From: Candidatus Methylacidithermus pantelleriae
GTDB lineage: Bacteria; Verrucomicrobiota; Verrucomicrobiia; Methylacidiphilales; Methylacidiphilaceae
DNA: 64,000 nucleotides
Assembly (NCBI RefSeq): GCF_905250085.1
Contig: NZ_CAJNOB010000001.1
Location: 252,624 to 316,623 of the forward strand
Direction: 5' to 3'
This document shows positions 37,227-47,458 of this stretch, piece by piece. Below the pieces are notes generated by a model. The model saw nothing but the letters and a program-made list of their open reading frames with translations, did no database searches and was not told where the DNA came from. Numbering within the stretch: position 1 is the first letter of the stretch; the number at the start of each line of letters is the position of its first letter. Position numbers and translations under genes: made by a program.

Positions 37227-37835
37227 ATGCGCGTCCTTGCCTTTAGCGATCTTCACTGTGATCAGGAGCAGGCAAGGAGACTTGTTTCTCTGAGCCGGCA
37301 AGCCGATTTAGTCCTTTGTTTGGGTGATCTTGCCAACGTACATCAGGGACTTCGGCCCATGATCGAAATCCTTCAGGAGTTTTCGTGCCCTTGCCTGCTA
37401 GTGCCGGGGAATAACGAGACGGATGAGGAATTGCGGGAAGCGTGTCGTGGTTGGTCAAAAGCCCAGGTGCTCCACGGAGAATCGACCGAGATAGGAGGGA
37501 TCCGCTTTTTTGGCCTGGGTGGAGGGATTCCCGTTACTCCGTGGTCGTGGAGCTTTGATTTGACGGAAAACCAAGCACGGGAGATCCTGAAGAATTGTCC
37601 AGCGGGCTGCGTTCTTTTGGTTCATTCTCCTCCGAAGGGCCATGTTGACCAGAGCGGAGAACGTCACCTGGGAAGCGAAGCCATCCTGGAGGCTATCCAA
37701 AGAAAAAATCCCTTTTTGGTTCTCTGCGGCCACATTCACGAGAGCTGGGGCAAGGAAAGCCAGGTAGGACTGACCCAGATACGTAATCTTGGTCCGTCCG
37801 GAACGTGGCTAGAGCTTCCACCCAAAGGAAGCTAA
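37227..37835 (+). CDS. Calcineurin-like metallophosphoesterase
   Basis: A 202-aa two-metal phosphoesterase. All five motif blocks are present: FSDLH (Asp8, His10), LGDLAN, GNNETDE, LVHSPPKGHVD and CGHIHESWG. The compact size and PPxG loop resemble YfcE/MJ0936-like phosphodiesterases and the archaeal Icc-like group. The biological substrate is unknown. It lies 134 bp after proC on the same strand. Confidence 0.88.
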   Translation: MRVLAFSDLHCDQEQARRLVSLSRQADLVLCLGDLANVHQGLRPMIEILQEFSCPCLLVPGNNETDEELREACRGWSKAQVLHGESTEIGGIRFFGLGGGIPVTPWSWSFDLTENQAREILKNCPAGCVLLVHSPPKGHVDQSGERHLGSEAILEAIQRKNPFLVLCGHIHESWGKESQVGLTQIRNLGPSGTWLELPPKGS

Positions 37836-38725
37836 GTTCCTTTTTTTCTAAGAGGTGCCGTAGCTAAGTAGGGACATCGTGCTTGTTGGTGTAAGAGGCC
37901 AATCTCCTAAAGGGGATAGGTTTTTTTGCGCGGGGGGTCACTGGAACGTTTTTGTAACACACAAAAACCTGCGGGAAACCCATCCGTCGTGGCGCCCGAG
38001 TCTGGAATTGGCCTAGGGAGCTTTCGATATCTTTTGCTTGCGAACGCAAAGTCCATCCCCGGGCTACTCCCAAACGCCGCACTTTGAGAGGAGGGAAATA
38101 GACCCCATCGTGCGGTGGAGGAAAATGTCACCCCTTACATTGGCTGCCAGCAATCGCATGTGGGCTCCGTCCAAGGTTGCCACGACTCTGAAAATTCCAC
38201 TTTGGGCGCGGACCGGTTCCTTGATGCTGCCAATCCCGCAGATGCGGGTGCTCCAACCTTCCGGCGCAAGCTTGGGGAAGCATGTTCAAAACCCCAAAGG
38301 GTTTTCTTTAGGCGGGACGCAACTGCGGACACAGGCGTCATCCTGCGGAAAAAACAACCGGTGTGGCCGTTAGAACGCTCTTCTTCGCTAGCCAAAGCCC
38401 TGCTGAGGCAAAAAGCGCGTGTTGTGGGGCTACTCTATTGTCGAGTGGATCGGGACCTGCTAAAGGAAAGATGGGTAGTGCGGCCGGGTTATTGAAAAAA
38501 GCTTAAGTTTCCAGCGGAAAGACTCCTCGTCCGATCCTGTCTTACGGTGGGCTAGCCTGGCTTTGGCAGGTTTGCCGGGAGTGCAACCGTTCGTAACAAA
38601 GAGAGGGGGACAGCCTTACCTTTCTCTAAAAAATTGTTGCTGGGACAGTTGGCAGCGGGAGCGTAGGGAGCCCTTGACGGCTGGTGGGTCCAGGGGTATT
38701 GGGTAACTGGCTTACAAAAAAAAGT
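37836..38725. other. Gene-free stretch before tRNA-Gly(TCC)
   Basis: About 890 bp. A 126-codon plus frame (38115-38495) has no recognisable domain or ribosome-binding site and is rich in Cys, Arg and Ser in an uneven way, so I do not call it. A perfect 8-bp hairpin lies at 37948-37968. The stretch may be debris of past integration next to the tRNA. Confidence 0.4.
37948..37968. repeat. Short perfect inverted repeat
   Basis: GTTTTTGT and ACAAAAAC flank a 5-nt spacer. It could be a protein-binding palindrome or part of a terminator; no T-run follows at once on either strand beyond the arms. Confidence 0.35.
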
Positions 38726-38796
38726 GCGGGTGTAGTTCAGTGGTAGAACGGCAGCCTTCCAAGCTGCATGCGAGGGTTCGATTCCCTTCACCCGCT
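38726..38796 (+). tRNA. tRNA-Gly (anticodon TCC)
   Basis: A 71-nt cloverleaf: acceptor GCGGGTG/CACCCGC, D-arm TTC-AGTGGTA-GAA, anticodon stem GCAGC/GCTGC with loop CTTCCAA, T-arm GAGGG-TTCGATT-CCCTT, discriminator T. The acceptor stem is identical to that of tRNA-Gly(GCC) at 24464. Confidence 0.96.
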
Positions 38797-39216
38797 CTGG
38801 TCCGAAAGATCAACAAGCGGCTTTTGCTTTCTCGTGACTCTCCTGGGAATCGTGGGAATGGGTAGCTCCGAGTAGCCCGGAGCATGGGTTTTCTTGCACT
38901 GTGGCCATGATCTGGGATAAAATCCCATGGAAAAAGAAGTTGCGCCTGTGTCTTCAGCGATCGCTAGATCGCAAGTTTTTCTCCGCCCAGACCGAGTGCG
39001 AGCTTTTCATCGAATGTCGAGCCAGATGGTGTTTTTGACTTTCCCTTTCTCTTTTCATGTTCGGCTAGCGTTTTGTGCCACAAGCCTTCTGAGAACCGAC
39101 ACAGGGAGCTCTGCAAGTGGAGCATATTCCTGTGCGACCCACGGGGGGATGTATCGGTGGAGGGGTTCTCAAGCAGCTTTGGGAAGGCTTGCGGAACGCA
39201 GCTGGAGTCCGAAGCG
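38797..39216. other. Gene-free stretch between tRNA-Gly and the TonB receptor
   Basis: About 420 bp. It contains a palindrome TGGGAT-AAA-ATCCCA at 38913-38927. Open frames on both strands look like chance frames. It lies downstream of the minus-strand receptor gene and of the plus-strand tRNA. Confidence 0.4.
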
Positions 39217-41396
39217 TTACCAGCTCCATTGGATGCCCCCGTAGACTGCCCTCCCCTCGCCCGGCAGGAAGACAGAGGCGTCTTTGCCTCTTGCGTCAGC
39301 CGTGGGCCGGACCAGGGCAATGTACTTTTCGTCTGAAAGGTTTCGGGCGGAGAGAAAAAAGGACCAGCCGTTTTTGAGGGAGTGCCATCCCAAATCAAAA
39401 CCCATGATGGTGTATCCCGGGCTAAACAAGGTGTTTGCGTGGTCTGCGGGATACCGCTGGGGAACCCATTCAACGTTGGGACCCGCGTAAAACCCGCAAG
39501 GGTGCTCGTACAAAAGCTGGGCACGGTAGAAATGTTCAGGAACGCCTCCGAGGGAAAGGTTTCCCAATTGGGGATCATGGTCGAAGAAAAAGTCGCTCCA
39601 GAGATAAGACTGGCGCAAAAGAATGCGGTCCTGATCGGGAGAGCAAGGCAAGGGTTTGCCGTCTTGCGGTCGGTGAACCAACCCTTTGGCGAGCACGATC
39701 GAATTTCCTACTTCCACACCAAGGTGCCGCGTACGGTCGGCGTTGCGCGTAACCGGAACGGTGCCCTGAGGGTTAAGCAAGGTGAGAAGTTCTTGCGTGA
39801 CCCAGCTGTGGTAGAATGCTACGTCCCAACCCAGTGCGCCGCACGTGCCCCGGCTTCCTACTTCCAATGTGGTCGCTTTCTGTGCGGAAAGGGGACGTAA
39901 CTCAGGTGAAGAGGGCGAAAAGGTCGGCCCAAAAGGGAAGAGATCGACGAAGCTCGGCGCCTCGAAACTTCGACTCAGGTTGGCATAGAGCTGGTTTTCT
40001 CCCGAGAGTTGAACAAGCACTCCAATCTTTGGAAGAAAGGCTTCGTAGGTTCTCTTGTCTTTGCGCTCGTTGGGGAAATCTCGCTGGCTTTGCCGGGGTG
40101 CCATCACCCAGAGAAGTGTTGGTACAATGGCCAGGGAGTCGACTAGCCAGTAGGTATCCTTTGCCAAAAAATAAGGTTGGCTGCTTCGGCATCGCGAGAG
40201 GAGAGCAAGCGTCCAGGTAGCCCGGCTACATTGCGAAACTGGTTATTCCTGAGAAGATCAAACTGGGGGTAAAAGCCCAGGGTACATTCGTTGGGACGAT
40301 TCCAAAGGGGGATATTGCAAGTGTATTGGATCCTGCCTCCGAAGTCGTTCGCCAGCTCGTTAAAGAGAATGACGACAAAGGAGGAAATATCTGAGTACAT
40401 CCAGTAGGCGGAAAAATCGAGCCGTGCGTCGGGTGAACATAGCCAGCTAGAGTCCCATCCAAGAAGATGGAACGTGTAGGCTCGGCGCGTATTATTTTGC
40501 AAGGCAAAAGGAGCGGCTGCTTGAGGGTCCTCGAGGGCTTGCTGGCGCGTGACCGTCATGGGTAAAAGGCTAAAACCCTGCGTCCATTCATAGATCCATC
40601 GCGTTTGAATGTCTGGGGTAGCTTCCCAACCTAGATTCGAGAAGACCCGTTCGGAATTCCCGCTGGCGTGTTGCCGAAAGCCATTTTCCGAGAAGTGGCT
40701 CACAGCGGTATAGCCATCCCAGGGGCCATCGACCCATCCGGAGCTAAGAAGAGCTCGCACATAGCCAAAGCTTCCTGCTTCCGTTCTTGCTTGTAGCACG
40801 GGTGAGTCGTAACCCGTATAGCTACGGGCAACGATGGCTCCGCCTAACGCGCTGGCTGCATCATCGGAGGCGCTGGCTCCCCGCCAGACCAGGAGCTCCT
40901 TTTTAAACAAGGGATCGAAAAGAAAGGGTGAAAAAACTCCGTCGGCACGCGTGAGGGACACCCCGTCCTGCCATACCCAAATGCCTCGTTCATCCCCAGC
41001 TCCCGGGAACTGAATGCCCGAACCGCGAATGGAAATGTGCGTTTCAATGAGGCCGTGACGGGATTGCACCCATATGCCTGGTTGGTAGTCGAGAGCGTCT
41101 CGCAGGTTACTGGTTTTTGCCTCCCTATATTGTTTTGCTTCCACCCGGTTCACGGCTCCGGGAGTTTTTCCTAGCTGTCGTGTGGCTTCGTCAGGCTCAG
41201 GGAGAGGCATGGGACGGAGTTTTGCCGTCACCCGAACTTCCGGAAGGTGAGTGATACTGGGTGCCGTTGGCCGTTGAGGTCCCTGCAGCTGTTTATCTTC
41301 GCTAGCGACACCGCCCGGTACCGTAATGACACCAACACAAAGAAACACAAGCGAGCCGAAAAGAAGACCACGGTCCCCACAATGGTGGGTTAGCAT
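39217..41396 (-). pseudogene. TonB-dependent outer-membrane receptor, FecA-like, split by a +/-1 frameshift
   Basis: Two adjoining minus-strand frames give one receptor. The first (41396 to 40143) has a signal-like N-terminus ending near GGVASED, a TonB-box-like EVRVTA, a plug domain (LRDALDYQPGIWVQSRHG, SIRGSGIQFPG, WQDGVSLTRADG, GASALGG-like GGAIVAR) and early barrel strands. It then runs into a stop. The second frame (from about 40167 to 39217) continues with barrel strands, AQLLYEHPCGFYAGPNVEW, ARNLSDEKYIALVRPTADA and the terminal aromatic residue. The frames meet at a run of six A (40166-40171; T on the coding strand); one extra T would restore the ORF. The parts are otherwise intact, so it is a recent mutation, a slippage site, or a sequencing error. 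Substrate perhaps an iron or other metal chelate. Confidence 0.82.
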
Positions 41397-41604
41397 GACA
41401 TATGTCTGGTAAACAGGGCGTTCGACGGCAATCGTGAATTTTAAAAAACTGATCCTCCCTTGACATCGCACCCATCGTATCGGGGAATACGACGCAGGTT
41501 TTTCTCCGGGAAAAGCGCTCCTGCGCGTGGGTCACAAGTGACCTTCCAGTGGGTGCGGGTTCTTGAACCTAGGGCCGCCTCTGGGGAGCTTTCGAGGCGT
41601 TATC

Positions 41605-43959
41605 CTAAAAGGGCCACGTCCAATCGCGTACCTCTGGCAGATCTTCCCCATAGGTTCGGATGTAGCGATGATGCTCCCAGAGCTTGTCCCGAACCCATTG
41701 TTTGAGGTAAGCCCCCCGGGCGCCGAGCTCGGGAAGGCGATCCAGGACATCATTGACAAGATGAAAACGGTCGAGCTCGTTTCGAACCACCATATCAAAG
41801 GGAGTGGTTGTAGCTCCCTCCTCCTTGTATCCTCGAACGTGGAGGTTTTTGTGGTTGGTACGACGGTACGTCAGCCGATGGATCAGCCATGGATATCCGT
41901 GGAACGCAAAAACAATCGGTCGGTCTTTGGTAAAAAGGGCATCGAAATCGTGATCCGAGAGCCCATGGGGATGTTCTGAGGGGGGTTGAAGTGCCAAAAG
42001 ATCGACCACATTGACCACGCGGACCCGTAGCTCGGGAAGATGTTCTCGCAGAATCGCCGTGGCTGCTAGAACTTCCAAAGTAGGCACATCCCCTGCGCCC
42101 ACAAGAACGACATCGGGTTCGTGCTCATGGTCGTTACTGGCCCAGCTCCAGATGCCAACCCCTCGAGCACAGTGTTTCGCTGCTTCCTCGCTGGAAAGCC
42201 ATTGGAGTTCTGGTTGCTTCCCAGCCACGATCACATTGACGTAATTGCGCGTGCGCAGGCAGTGATCCATTACCCACAGAAGACAATTGGCATCCGGCGG
42301 GAGATAGACCCGCACCACGTGGGCTTTTTTATTGACGACAATATCCAGAAACCCGGGATCCTGATGGGTAAAGCCATTGTGTTCCTGGCGCCAAACGTGG
42401 GAACTTAAAAGGTAGTTGAGCGAAGGAATCGGATGTCTCCAGGGGACCCGACTAGCAGCTTCCACCCACTTGGCATGCTGGTTGAACATCGAGTCGACAA
42501 CATGGATAAAAGCTTCGTACGACGCAAAAAGACCATGACGACCGGTTAAAACATACCCTTCCAGCCACCCTTGGCAGAGATGTTCACTTAAAATTTCCAT
42601 CACCCGCCCCTGGGGAGCGATCGCTTCGTCGGTGGGAAGGATCTCTCCTAAAAAAACGCGCGCTGTCGCGTCAAAGACGGCGTCGAGGCGATTGGAAGCG
42701 GTCTCATCGGGTCCAAAAAGCCGGAAATTGGTGGGGTTGGCTCGGATCACCTCCGTAAGATATTTCCCCAAAGCCCGAGTTCCTTCAGCCCGCACCTTTC
42801 CCGCCAAAGGGAAACTGACCGAGTAAAGTTGTGGGTCAGGCAAACGCAACGGGCATCGTTCTTTTCCCCCGTTGGCATACGGGTTAGCACTGATCCTCCG
42901 GTCTCCTTGAGGAGCCAGTTCGCGAAGCTCCGCACGCAGCGTTCCACGGGAGTCAAAAAGCTCCTCTGGTCGGTAGCTTCGGAGCCACTTTTCCAATACG
43001 GCTAACTGTTTCGGATTGCTCCGCACGTCGGCCAGTGGGATCTGATGGCTCCTCCAGGTCCCTTCGATGGCTTTTCCCTCCCACTCTTTTGGGCCAGTCC
43101 AACCCTTGGGGGTTTGAAGAATAATCATGGGCCAGCTCGGTCGCCGGTGGACAGAGCCACCGGTTCTGGCTTCGGCTTGGATTTCTTGGATCTGCAGGAA
43201 AGCTTTCTCGAGCGCTGTGGCAAAGGATGGGTGAACTTCCCGCGGATCTTCTCCCTCGACCAGGACTGGGTCATAGCCATAGCCCCGGAACAGGGACAAA
43301 AGCTCCTCTTTAGGGATCCGAGCCAAAACGGTAGGGTTAGCAATCTTATAGCCGTTGAGGTGTAGGATGGGCAGCACCGCCCCGTCAGTCTGGGGGTTGA
43401 GGAACTTATTGGAGTGCCAACTTGCCGCAAGCGGCCCGGTTTCGGCTTCCCCATCCCCAACCACACAGACTACGAAAAGTTCCGGGTTGTCCAAAGCTGC
43501 GCCATACGCGTGAGCCAAGCTATACCCAAGTTCCCCTCCCTCGTGGATCGATCCCGGTGTCTCAGGCCCGGCGTGGCTCGAAATGCCCCCTGGAAAGGAG
43601 AACTGTCGAAAAAGCCGCCGCATGCCCTCCTCATCCTGCGAGACTTGGGGATACAACTCGCTATACGTCCCTTCCAAATAGGCATTGGCCACAAGAGCCG
43701 GAGCGCCGTGTCCAGGGCCAACCACTAGGAGAATCTTTGCGTCAAAGCTGCGAATGAGCCGATTTAGGTGCACGTAGATGAAAGTAAGCCCCGGAGTCGT
43801 TCCCCAATGACCGAGCAAACGCGGTTTGATATGGGAAGGCTGCAAGGGCTCTTTTAGCAAAGGATTATCCCAAAGATAGAGCTGGCCGACACAAAGATAG
43901 TTGGCCGCTCGCCAGTAGGCATCCATCCGCGCAAGTTCGTCTTCGGCTAGGCTTTTCAT
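41605..43959 (-). CDS. xfp: Xylulose-5-phosphate/fructose-6-phosphate phosphoketolase
   Basis: TPP-dependent enzyme that splits xylulose-5-phosphate (or fructose-6-phosphate) with phosphate to acetyl-phosphate and an aldose phosphate. The 784 aa start with the family N-terminus ([21 protein letters not shown]), then [50 protein letters not shown], the TPP-binding [20 protein letters not shown] and later [12 protein letters not shown] and HQDPGF. Length is standard. The acetate kinase gene lies 240 bp upstream on the same strand, completing a route to acetate and ATP. Confidence 0.97.
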   Translation of the reverse strand: MKSLAEDELARMDAYWRAANYLCVGQLYLWDNPLLKEPLQPSHIKPRLLGHWGTTPGLTFIYVHLNRLIRSFDAKILLVVGPGHGAPALVANAYLEGTYSELYPQVSQDEEGMRRLFRQFSFPGGISSHAGPETPGSIHEGGELGYSLAHAYGAALDNPELFVVCVVGDGEAETGPLAASWHSNKFLNPQTDGAVLPILHLNGYKIANPTVLARIPKEELLSLFRGYGYDPVLVEGEDPREVHPSFATALEKAFLQIQEIQAEARTGGSVHRRPSWPMIILQTPKGWTGPKEWEGKAIEGTWRSHQIPLADVRSNPKQLAVLEKWLRSYRPEELFDSRGTLRAELRELAPQGDRRISANPYANGGKERCPLRLPDPQLYSVSFPLAGKVRAEGTRALGKYLTEVIRANPTNFRLFGPDETASNRLDAVFDATARVFLGEILPTDEAIAPQGRVMEILSEHLCQGWLEGYVLTGRHGLFASYEAFIHVVDSMFNQHAKWVEAASRVPWRHPIPSLNYLLSSHVWRQEHNGFTHQDPGFLDIVVNKKAHVVRVYLPPDANCLLWVMDHCLRTRNYVNVIVAGKQPELQWLSSEEAAKHCARGVGIWSWASNDHEHEPDVVLVGAGDVPTLEVLAATAILREHLPELRVRVVNVVDLLALQPPSEHPHGLSDHDFDALFTKDRPIVFAFHGYPWLIHRLTYRRTNHKNLHVRGYKEEGATTTPFDMVVRNELDRFHLVNDVLDRLPELGARGAYLKQWVRDKLWEHHRYIRTYGEDLPEVRDWTWPF

Positions 43960-44200
43960 CGTTCCGAATCGATCGCTCTGGCCCTAGCCAAAGAGTAGGC
44001 CTTGGGTTTGGAAAGGCGCAAGAAAAAGGATCTGGGTTGATTCCCCACCCAGGCTAGCTTGCCTCCCATGTTCCTCCCCAAGGACCTGCCGCTAAAGCTC
44101 TTCCAGGTTTTTTCCGGCAAAAACGATCGGCGTGCCCCCTTGCAAGGCCAGGGAGAAGGAGGTGGAGGAAGGATTCCAAAAACAGTTTTTATGAGGACGG

Positions 44201-45391
44201 CTAAGACTTCCCTTCGAAAAATACCCGCCACAGGGATCGCGCAATCATTTGCTCTTCATCCGTTGGAATGGCCCACACGCTTACTTGACTCTCGGGAGAC
44301 GATATGCAGCCATCCCCGCGTTCGTTGCGCTGTGGATCAAGGCGCACGCCCAAACATTGGAGACCTTCACAGCATCGAGCCCGGGCTTCGGCACAGTAAG
44401 CACCAATCCCTCCGGAAAAGACCAGAACGTCTAGGCCGCCCAGTGCCGCTACAAGCGCTCCAATGGCTTTGCGGACGTGATAACAAAAAAGGGCGATGGC
44501 TTCCGCCGACCGCACGTCTTCCTTTTCCCATTGCAAAAGTTCCTGAAAGTCGCTGCTTCGCTCGGATACTCCCAGAAGGCCAGATTCCTCTACCAACATT
44601 CGATAGACTTCTTTGGGTGTTTGGCCTAGGCGGCTTTGCAAAAACCAAACCAGGCCTGGGTCTACGTCCCCGCTGCGGGTTCCCATGGGGAGGCCGGAGG
44701 CCGGGCTAAATCCCATTGTTGTGTCCTGGCATTGCCCGTTTCGTACGGCGGCCAAGCTGGCTCCGCTTCCCAGATGGGCAAGGATGACGCGTCCCCTGGC
44801 TTGGGTTGGGCCGGCCACTCGTTCCAGCTCTTCCATGAGAAACTGGTAGGAAAGCCCATGAAACCCATACCGGCGCACGCCATGGGCAAGGAGTCGCCTG
44901 GGTAAGGGAAGGAGTCGAGCCACCGGAGGAAGGTTGGAATGAAAAGCGGTATCGAAACAGAGAAGTTGGACAAGATGGGGGAAATGCCGACTCATCTCCT
45001 TGATCAGTCTCAGTTCGCCGGGCAAGTGCTCCGGGTCTAACGGGGCGAGGCGTCTCAATTCTTCGAAAACCCACGGCTCTACCACCTGGACCTCCGCGAA
45101 GGAAGGGCTTCCGTAAACCACGCGGTGACCTGCGGCTGCCAGCTCGCAACGCAGCGGATCCCCTGCCAGCCATTGAAGGAAATAGGAAATAACTTCCCGG
45201 GGACTTAGGCGTCCTAGGCTTTTTCTTTCCGTTTTGGCCTCTTGGGCAAAAGACCAAACCGTGGGATCTTGCCCGATTCGTTCGATCTTGCCCCGGGCGA
45301 TGGGCGCCAGGGAAGGGGCAGCATGAAAAAAGGCAAACTTAAGAGAGGAGGACCCATAATTTAGGGCGAGAAGAACTTTGGAGCCTTTCAT
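44201..45391 (-). CDS. ackA: Acetate kinase
   Basis: Transfers phosphate from acetyl-phosphate to ADP, reversibly. The 396 aa hold the N-terminal signature ALNYGSSSLKF (usually NCGSSS), AAGHRVVYGSPSF, DTAFHSNLPPVARLLPLPR, GVRRYGFHGLSYQFL, AHLGSGASLAAVRNGQ, TMGFSPASGLPMGTRSGDVDP and a C-terminal VFSGGIGAYC. All ASKHA landmarks are present at normal spacing. It lies 35 bp after the ABC exporter and upstream of phosphoketolase on the same strand, so an exporter-ackA-xfp transcription unit is possible. Confidence 0.96.
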   Translation of the reverse strand: MKGSKVLLALNYGSSSLKFAFFHAAPSLAPIARGKIERIGQDPTVWSFAQEAKTERKSLGRLSPREVISYFLQWLAGDPLRCELAAAGHRVVYGSPSFAEVQVVEPWVFEELRRLAPLDPEHLPGELRLIKEMSRHFPHLVQLLCFDTAFHSNLPPVARLLPLPRRLLAHGVRRYGFHGLSYQFLMEELERVAGPTQARGRVILAHLGSGASLAAVRNGQCQDTTMGFSPASGLPMGTRSGDVDPGLVWFLQSRLGQTPKEVYRMLVEESGLLGVSERSSDFQELLQWEKEDVRSAEAIALFCYHVRKAIGALVAALGGLDVLVFSGGIGAYCAEARARCCEGLQCLGVRLDPQRNERGDGCISSPESQVSVWAIPTDEEQMIARSLWRVFFEGKS

Positions 45392-45426
45392 GCTTTTCCA
45401 AGGGCACTCTTGGGCGCTGGCTCCCC

Positions 45427-47337
45427 CTAGCTTGCTCCGCAGCCAAAAGGTCTCCCCCTTATCATAGCTCCAGGGTTTTCCAGCTCCGCATCTCGTGGAA
45501 CCGGTTGCAGTCCCTGCTTCCGAGCCATGCTAGCAAAAAGGCCCTTTTGGCTCAGAAGGTTCTGAAAACTCCCACGCTCCACGATTTTTCCTTCCGAAAG
45601 CACCAAAATTTCGTCGCATCCAGCCAGGGTTGAAAGTCGGTGGGCAATCATCATGATCGTTTTGCTCTGGTACTTCTCTTCGAGCACACGCTGAAGCTCG
45701 GCCTCGGTTTGCGAGTCCAGGTTGGCTGTCGCTTCGTCGAGAAGAAGTATAGGGGCATCGCGAAGGAACGCTCGTGCAATGGCAAGCCTCTGTCTTTCTC
45801 CTCCGGAGAGATTGACTCCTCTCTCTCCGACCCGGGTCTGGTAACCAGCAGGCAGTTTTAGGATAAACTCTTCTGCTTGGGCCCGACGCGCCGCTTCCTC
45901 AATCTCTTCTAGGGTAGCGCCAGGTTTCCCAAAGCCGATGTTTTCTGCCACAGTGACATCGAAAAGGACTGTTTCCTGGCTAACAAAGGCAAAAAGCCTG
46001 CGCAAATCTTCTAGTTTTAGATCCCGAAGGTCGTGCCCATCGATAAGGATCGCTCCATGGGAGGGATCATAAAACCGCAAAAGAAGATTGATGAGTGTGC
46101 TTTTTCCGGCTCCGCTCTCGCCTGCGATTCCTATTTTTTTGCCTCGAGGCACCACAAAGGAAACCCCTTGGAGAACCGGTTTTCCATTGTATCCAAACCA
46201 GACGTCCCGAAACTCAATTTGACGCGAAAAGCCGGAAAGGGAGCGGGCACCGGGCTTTTCTTGAATGGTTGAGCTTTCCGCAAAAAGCGAGCGAAGGCGA
46301 CAGGCACTGACGTAGCCCCGTTCCAAGATAAGGTGAACTCGTCCCAGACGCCGGACCGGAGCAAAGAACAGCAGAAGTACACCGGTGAGAACCCCCATGG
46401 CATCTGGGATGGGGACATGAGTCCATCCAACGAAGAGAACAAAAAGTCCAAGAACTACGCCTGAGATCAGTTCCACAATCGGGTTCACGAGGGCCTCCGA
46501 TTGGGATCGTTTCACGGTATGACGAACCAATTCTTGAGCTGCAATCCGAAACCGCCGGCTATTTTCCCTCTCCAGGCCAAAAGCTTTCACCACCCGCATT
46601 CCTTCCAGTGCCTGGATAAGAACGTTGCTTTGTGTCACGGAGGCCTCAATCGCTCCCCTGACCGCCCGCCGCGTTTTTCGTCCGAGAACTCCAATCGGGA
46701 GTGTGCACAGGGGAAAAAAGAGAAGGGCAAAAAGGGTCAGCCGCCAGTCAATCCACCAGGAAGCAAGCAAAATGGCAACGATGCTTACCGGTTCTTTAAT
46801 GAGATCGGAAAACACCGAGCCGATCGACCAGTACAAAAGCTCGGTATCCTCAATGATTCGCTTATTGAGATCACCGACCGTCGAACGATGGAAAAAGTCC
46901 AACGAAAGGCTTTGAAGCTTATCCAAAACTTCCGTTCGCAGGTCTCTCGTAAAGTGCGCGCTCACCCAGGCCATGCAGTAGCTGCTCCCGTAGCTAGCCA
47001 GGCTTCGCAACAGAGCAAGCCCGGGGATAAGGAGGAGACCCCCAAAAGCCCTTCGCCAGTCCAGAGGGCGCCCAGCTCCCGGTAGCCACCGGTCCAACAG
47101 TCGCTCCGCTGTTTGCCGTAACTTTGCCGTGGGGACATTGAGCGTCCCTTGGAGGACGGTGCGTTGTGCGACGGGGCCAGGAGGAGAAAATCGCCCAAAA
47201 AGTTCCTTGGTGGCCCACACAAATCCTGCATTGGTTAGTCCAAAGAGAATGCCTAAAAAGATCCCAAGAGCCACCCGCGTCCAGTACCGCCGGAGATAGG
47301 GCCAGTAGAAAGCGAAAAGTTCGGCCAAGTGGTGCAT
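45427..47337 (-). CDS. ABC exporter, MsbA-like half transporter (membrane + ATPase)
   Basis: A 636-aa fused TM-NBD protein. The N-terminal half has six hydrophobic helices (first at ~18-40), and about residues 55-95 form a longer than usual periplasmic segment. The ATPase has GESGAGKST near 402-410, FVSQETVLFDVTVAENI (Q-loop), LSGGERQRLAIARAF and LLLDEATANLDSQTE, then the switch His in AHRLST. It resembles the lipid flippase MsbA and related exporters; a function in lipid A or other lipid export is plausible but not shown. Encoded 35 bp upstream of ackA. Confidence 0.88.
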   Translation of the reverse strand: MHHLAELFAFYWPYLRRYWTRVALGIFLGILFGLTNAGFVWATKELFGRFSPPGPVAQRTVLQGTLNVPTAKLRQTAERLLDRWLPGAGRPLDWRRAFGGLLLIPGLALLRSLASYGSSYCMAWVSAHFTRDLRTEVLDKLQSLSLDFFHRSTVGDLNKRIIEDTELLYWSIGSVFSDLIKEPVSIVAILLASWWIDWRLTLFALLFFPLCTLPIGVLGRKTRRAVRGAIEASVTQSNVLIQALEGMRVVKAFGLERENSRRFRIAAQELVRHTVKRSQSEALVNPIVELISGVVLGLFVLFVGWTHVPIPDAMGVLTGVLLLFFAPVRRLGRVHLILERGYVSACRLRSLFAESSTIQEKPGARSLSGFSRQIEFRDVWFGYNGKPVLQGVSFVVPRGKKIGIAGESGAGKSTLINLLLRFYDPSHGAILIDGHDLRDLKLEDLRRLFAFVSQETVLFDVTVAENIGFGKPGATLEEIEEAARRAQAEEFILKLPAGYQTRVGERGVNLSGGERQRLAIARAFLRDAPILLLDEATANLDSQTEAELQRVLEEKYQSKTIMMIAHRLSTLAGCDEILVLSEGKIVERGSFQNLLSQKGLFASMARKQGLQPVPRDAELENPGAMIRGRPFGCGAS

Positions 47338-47458
47338 GTGGGTTTTGCCTCTGGGAGCCTCGATCGATGCGCCTGATACTCCACTTTTCGGTAGCCTAGG
47401 GAGGGAGCCGAGTCTTTGTCAATGAACGGGGTAGTCTCCCGGAATTCTCTGCCTTCTT

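Noticed and set aside
38115-38495. 126-codon plus-strand frame before tRNA-Gly(TCC)
   Set aside because: Uneven composition, no motif and no ribosome-binding site; better read as non-coding or debris.
36550-42625. GCGATCGC octamers (HIP1-like)
   Set aside because: Only three scattered copies were noticed; that is not enrichment.
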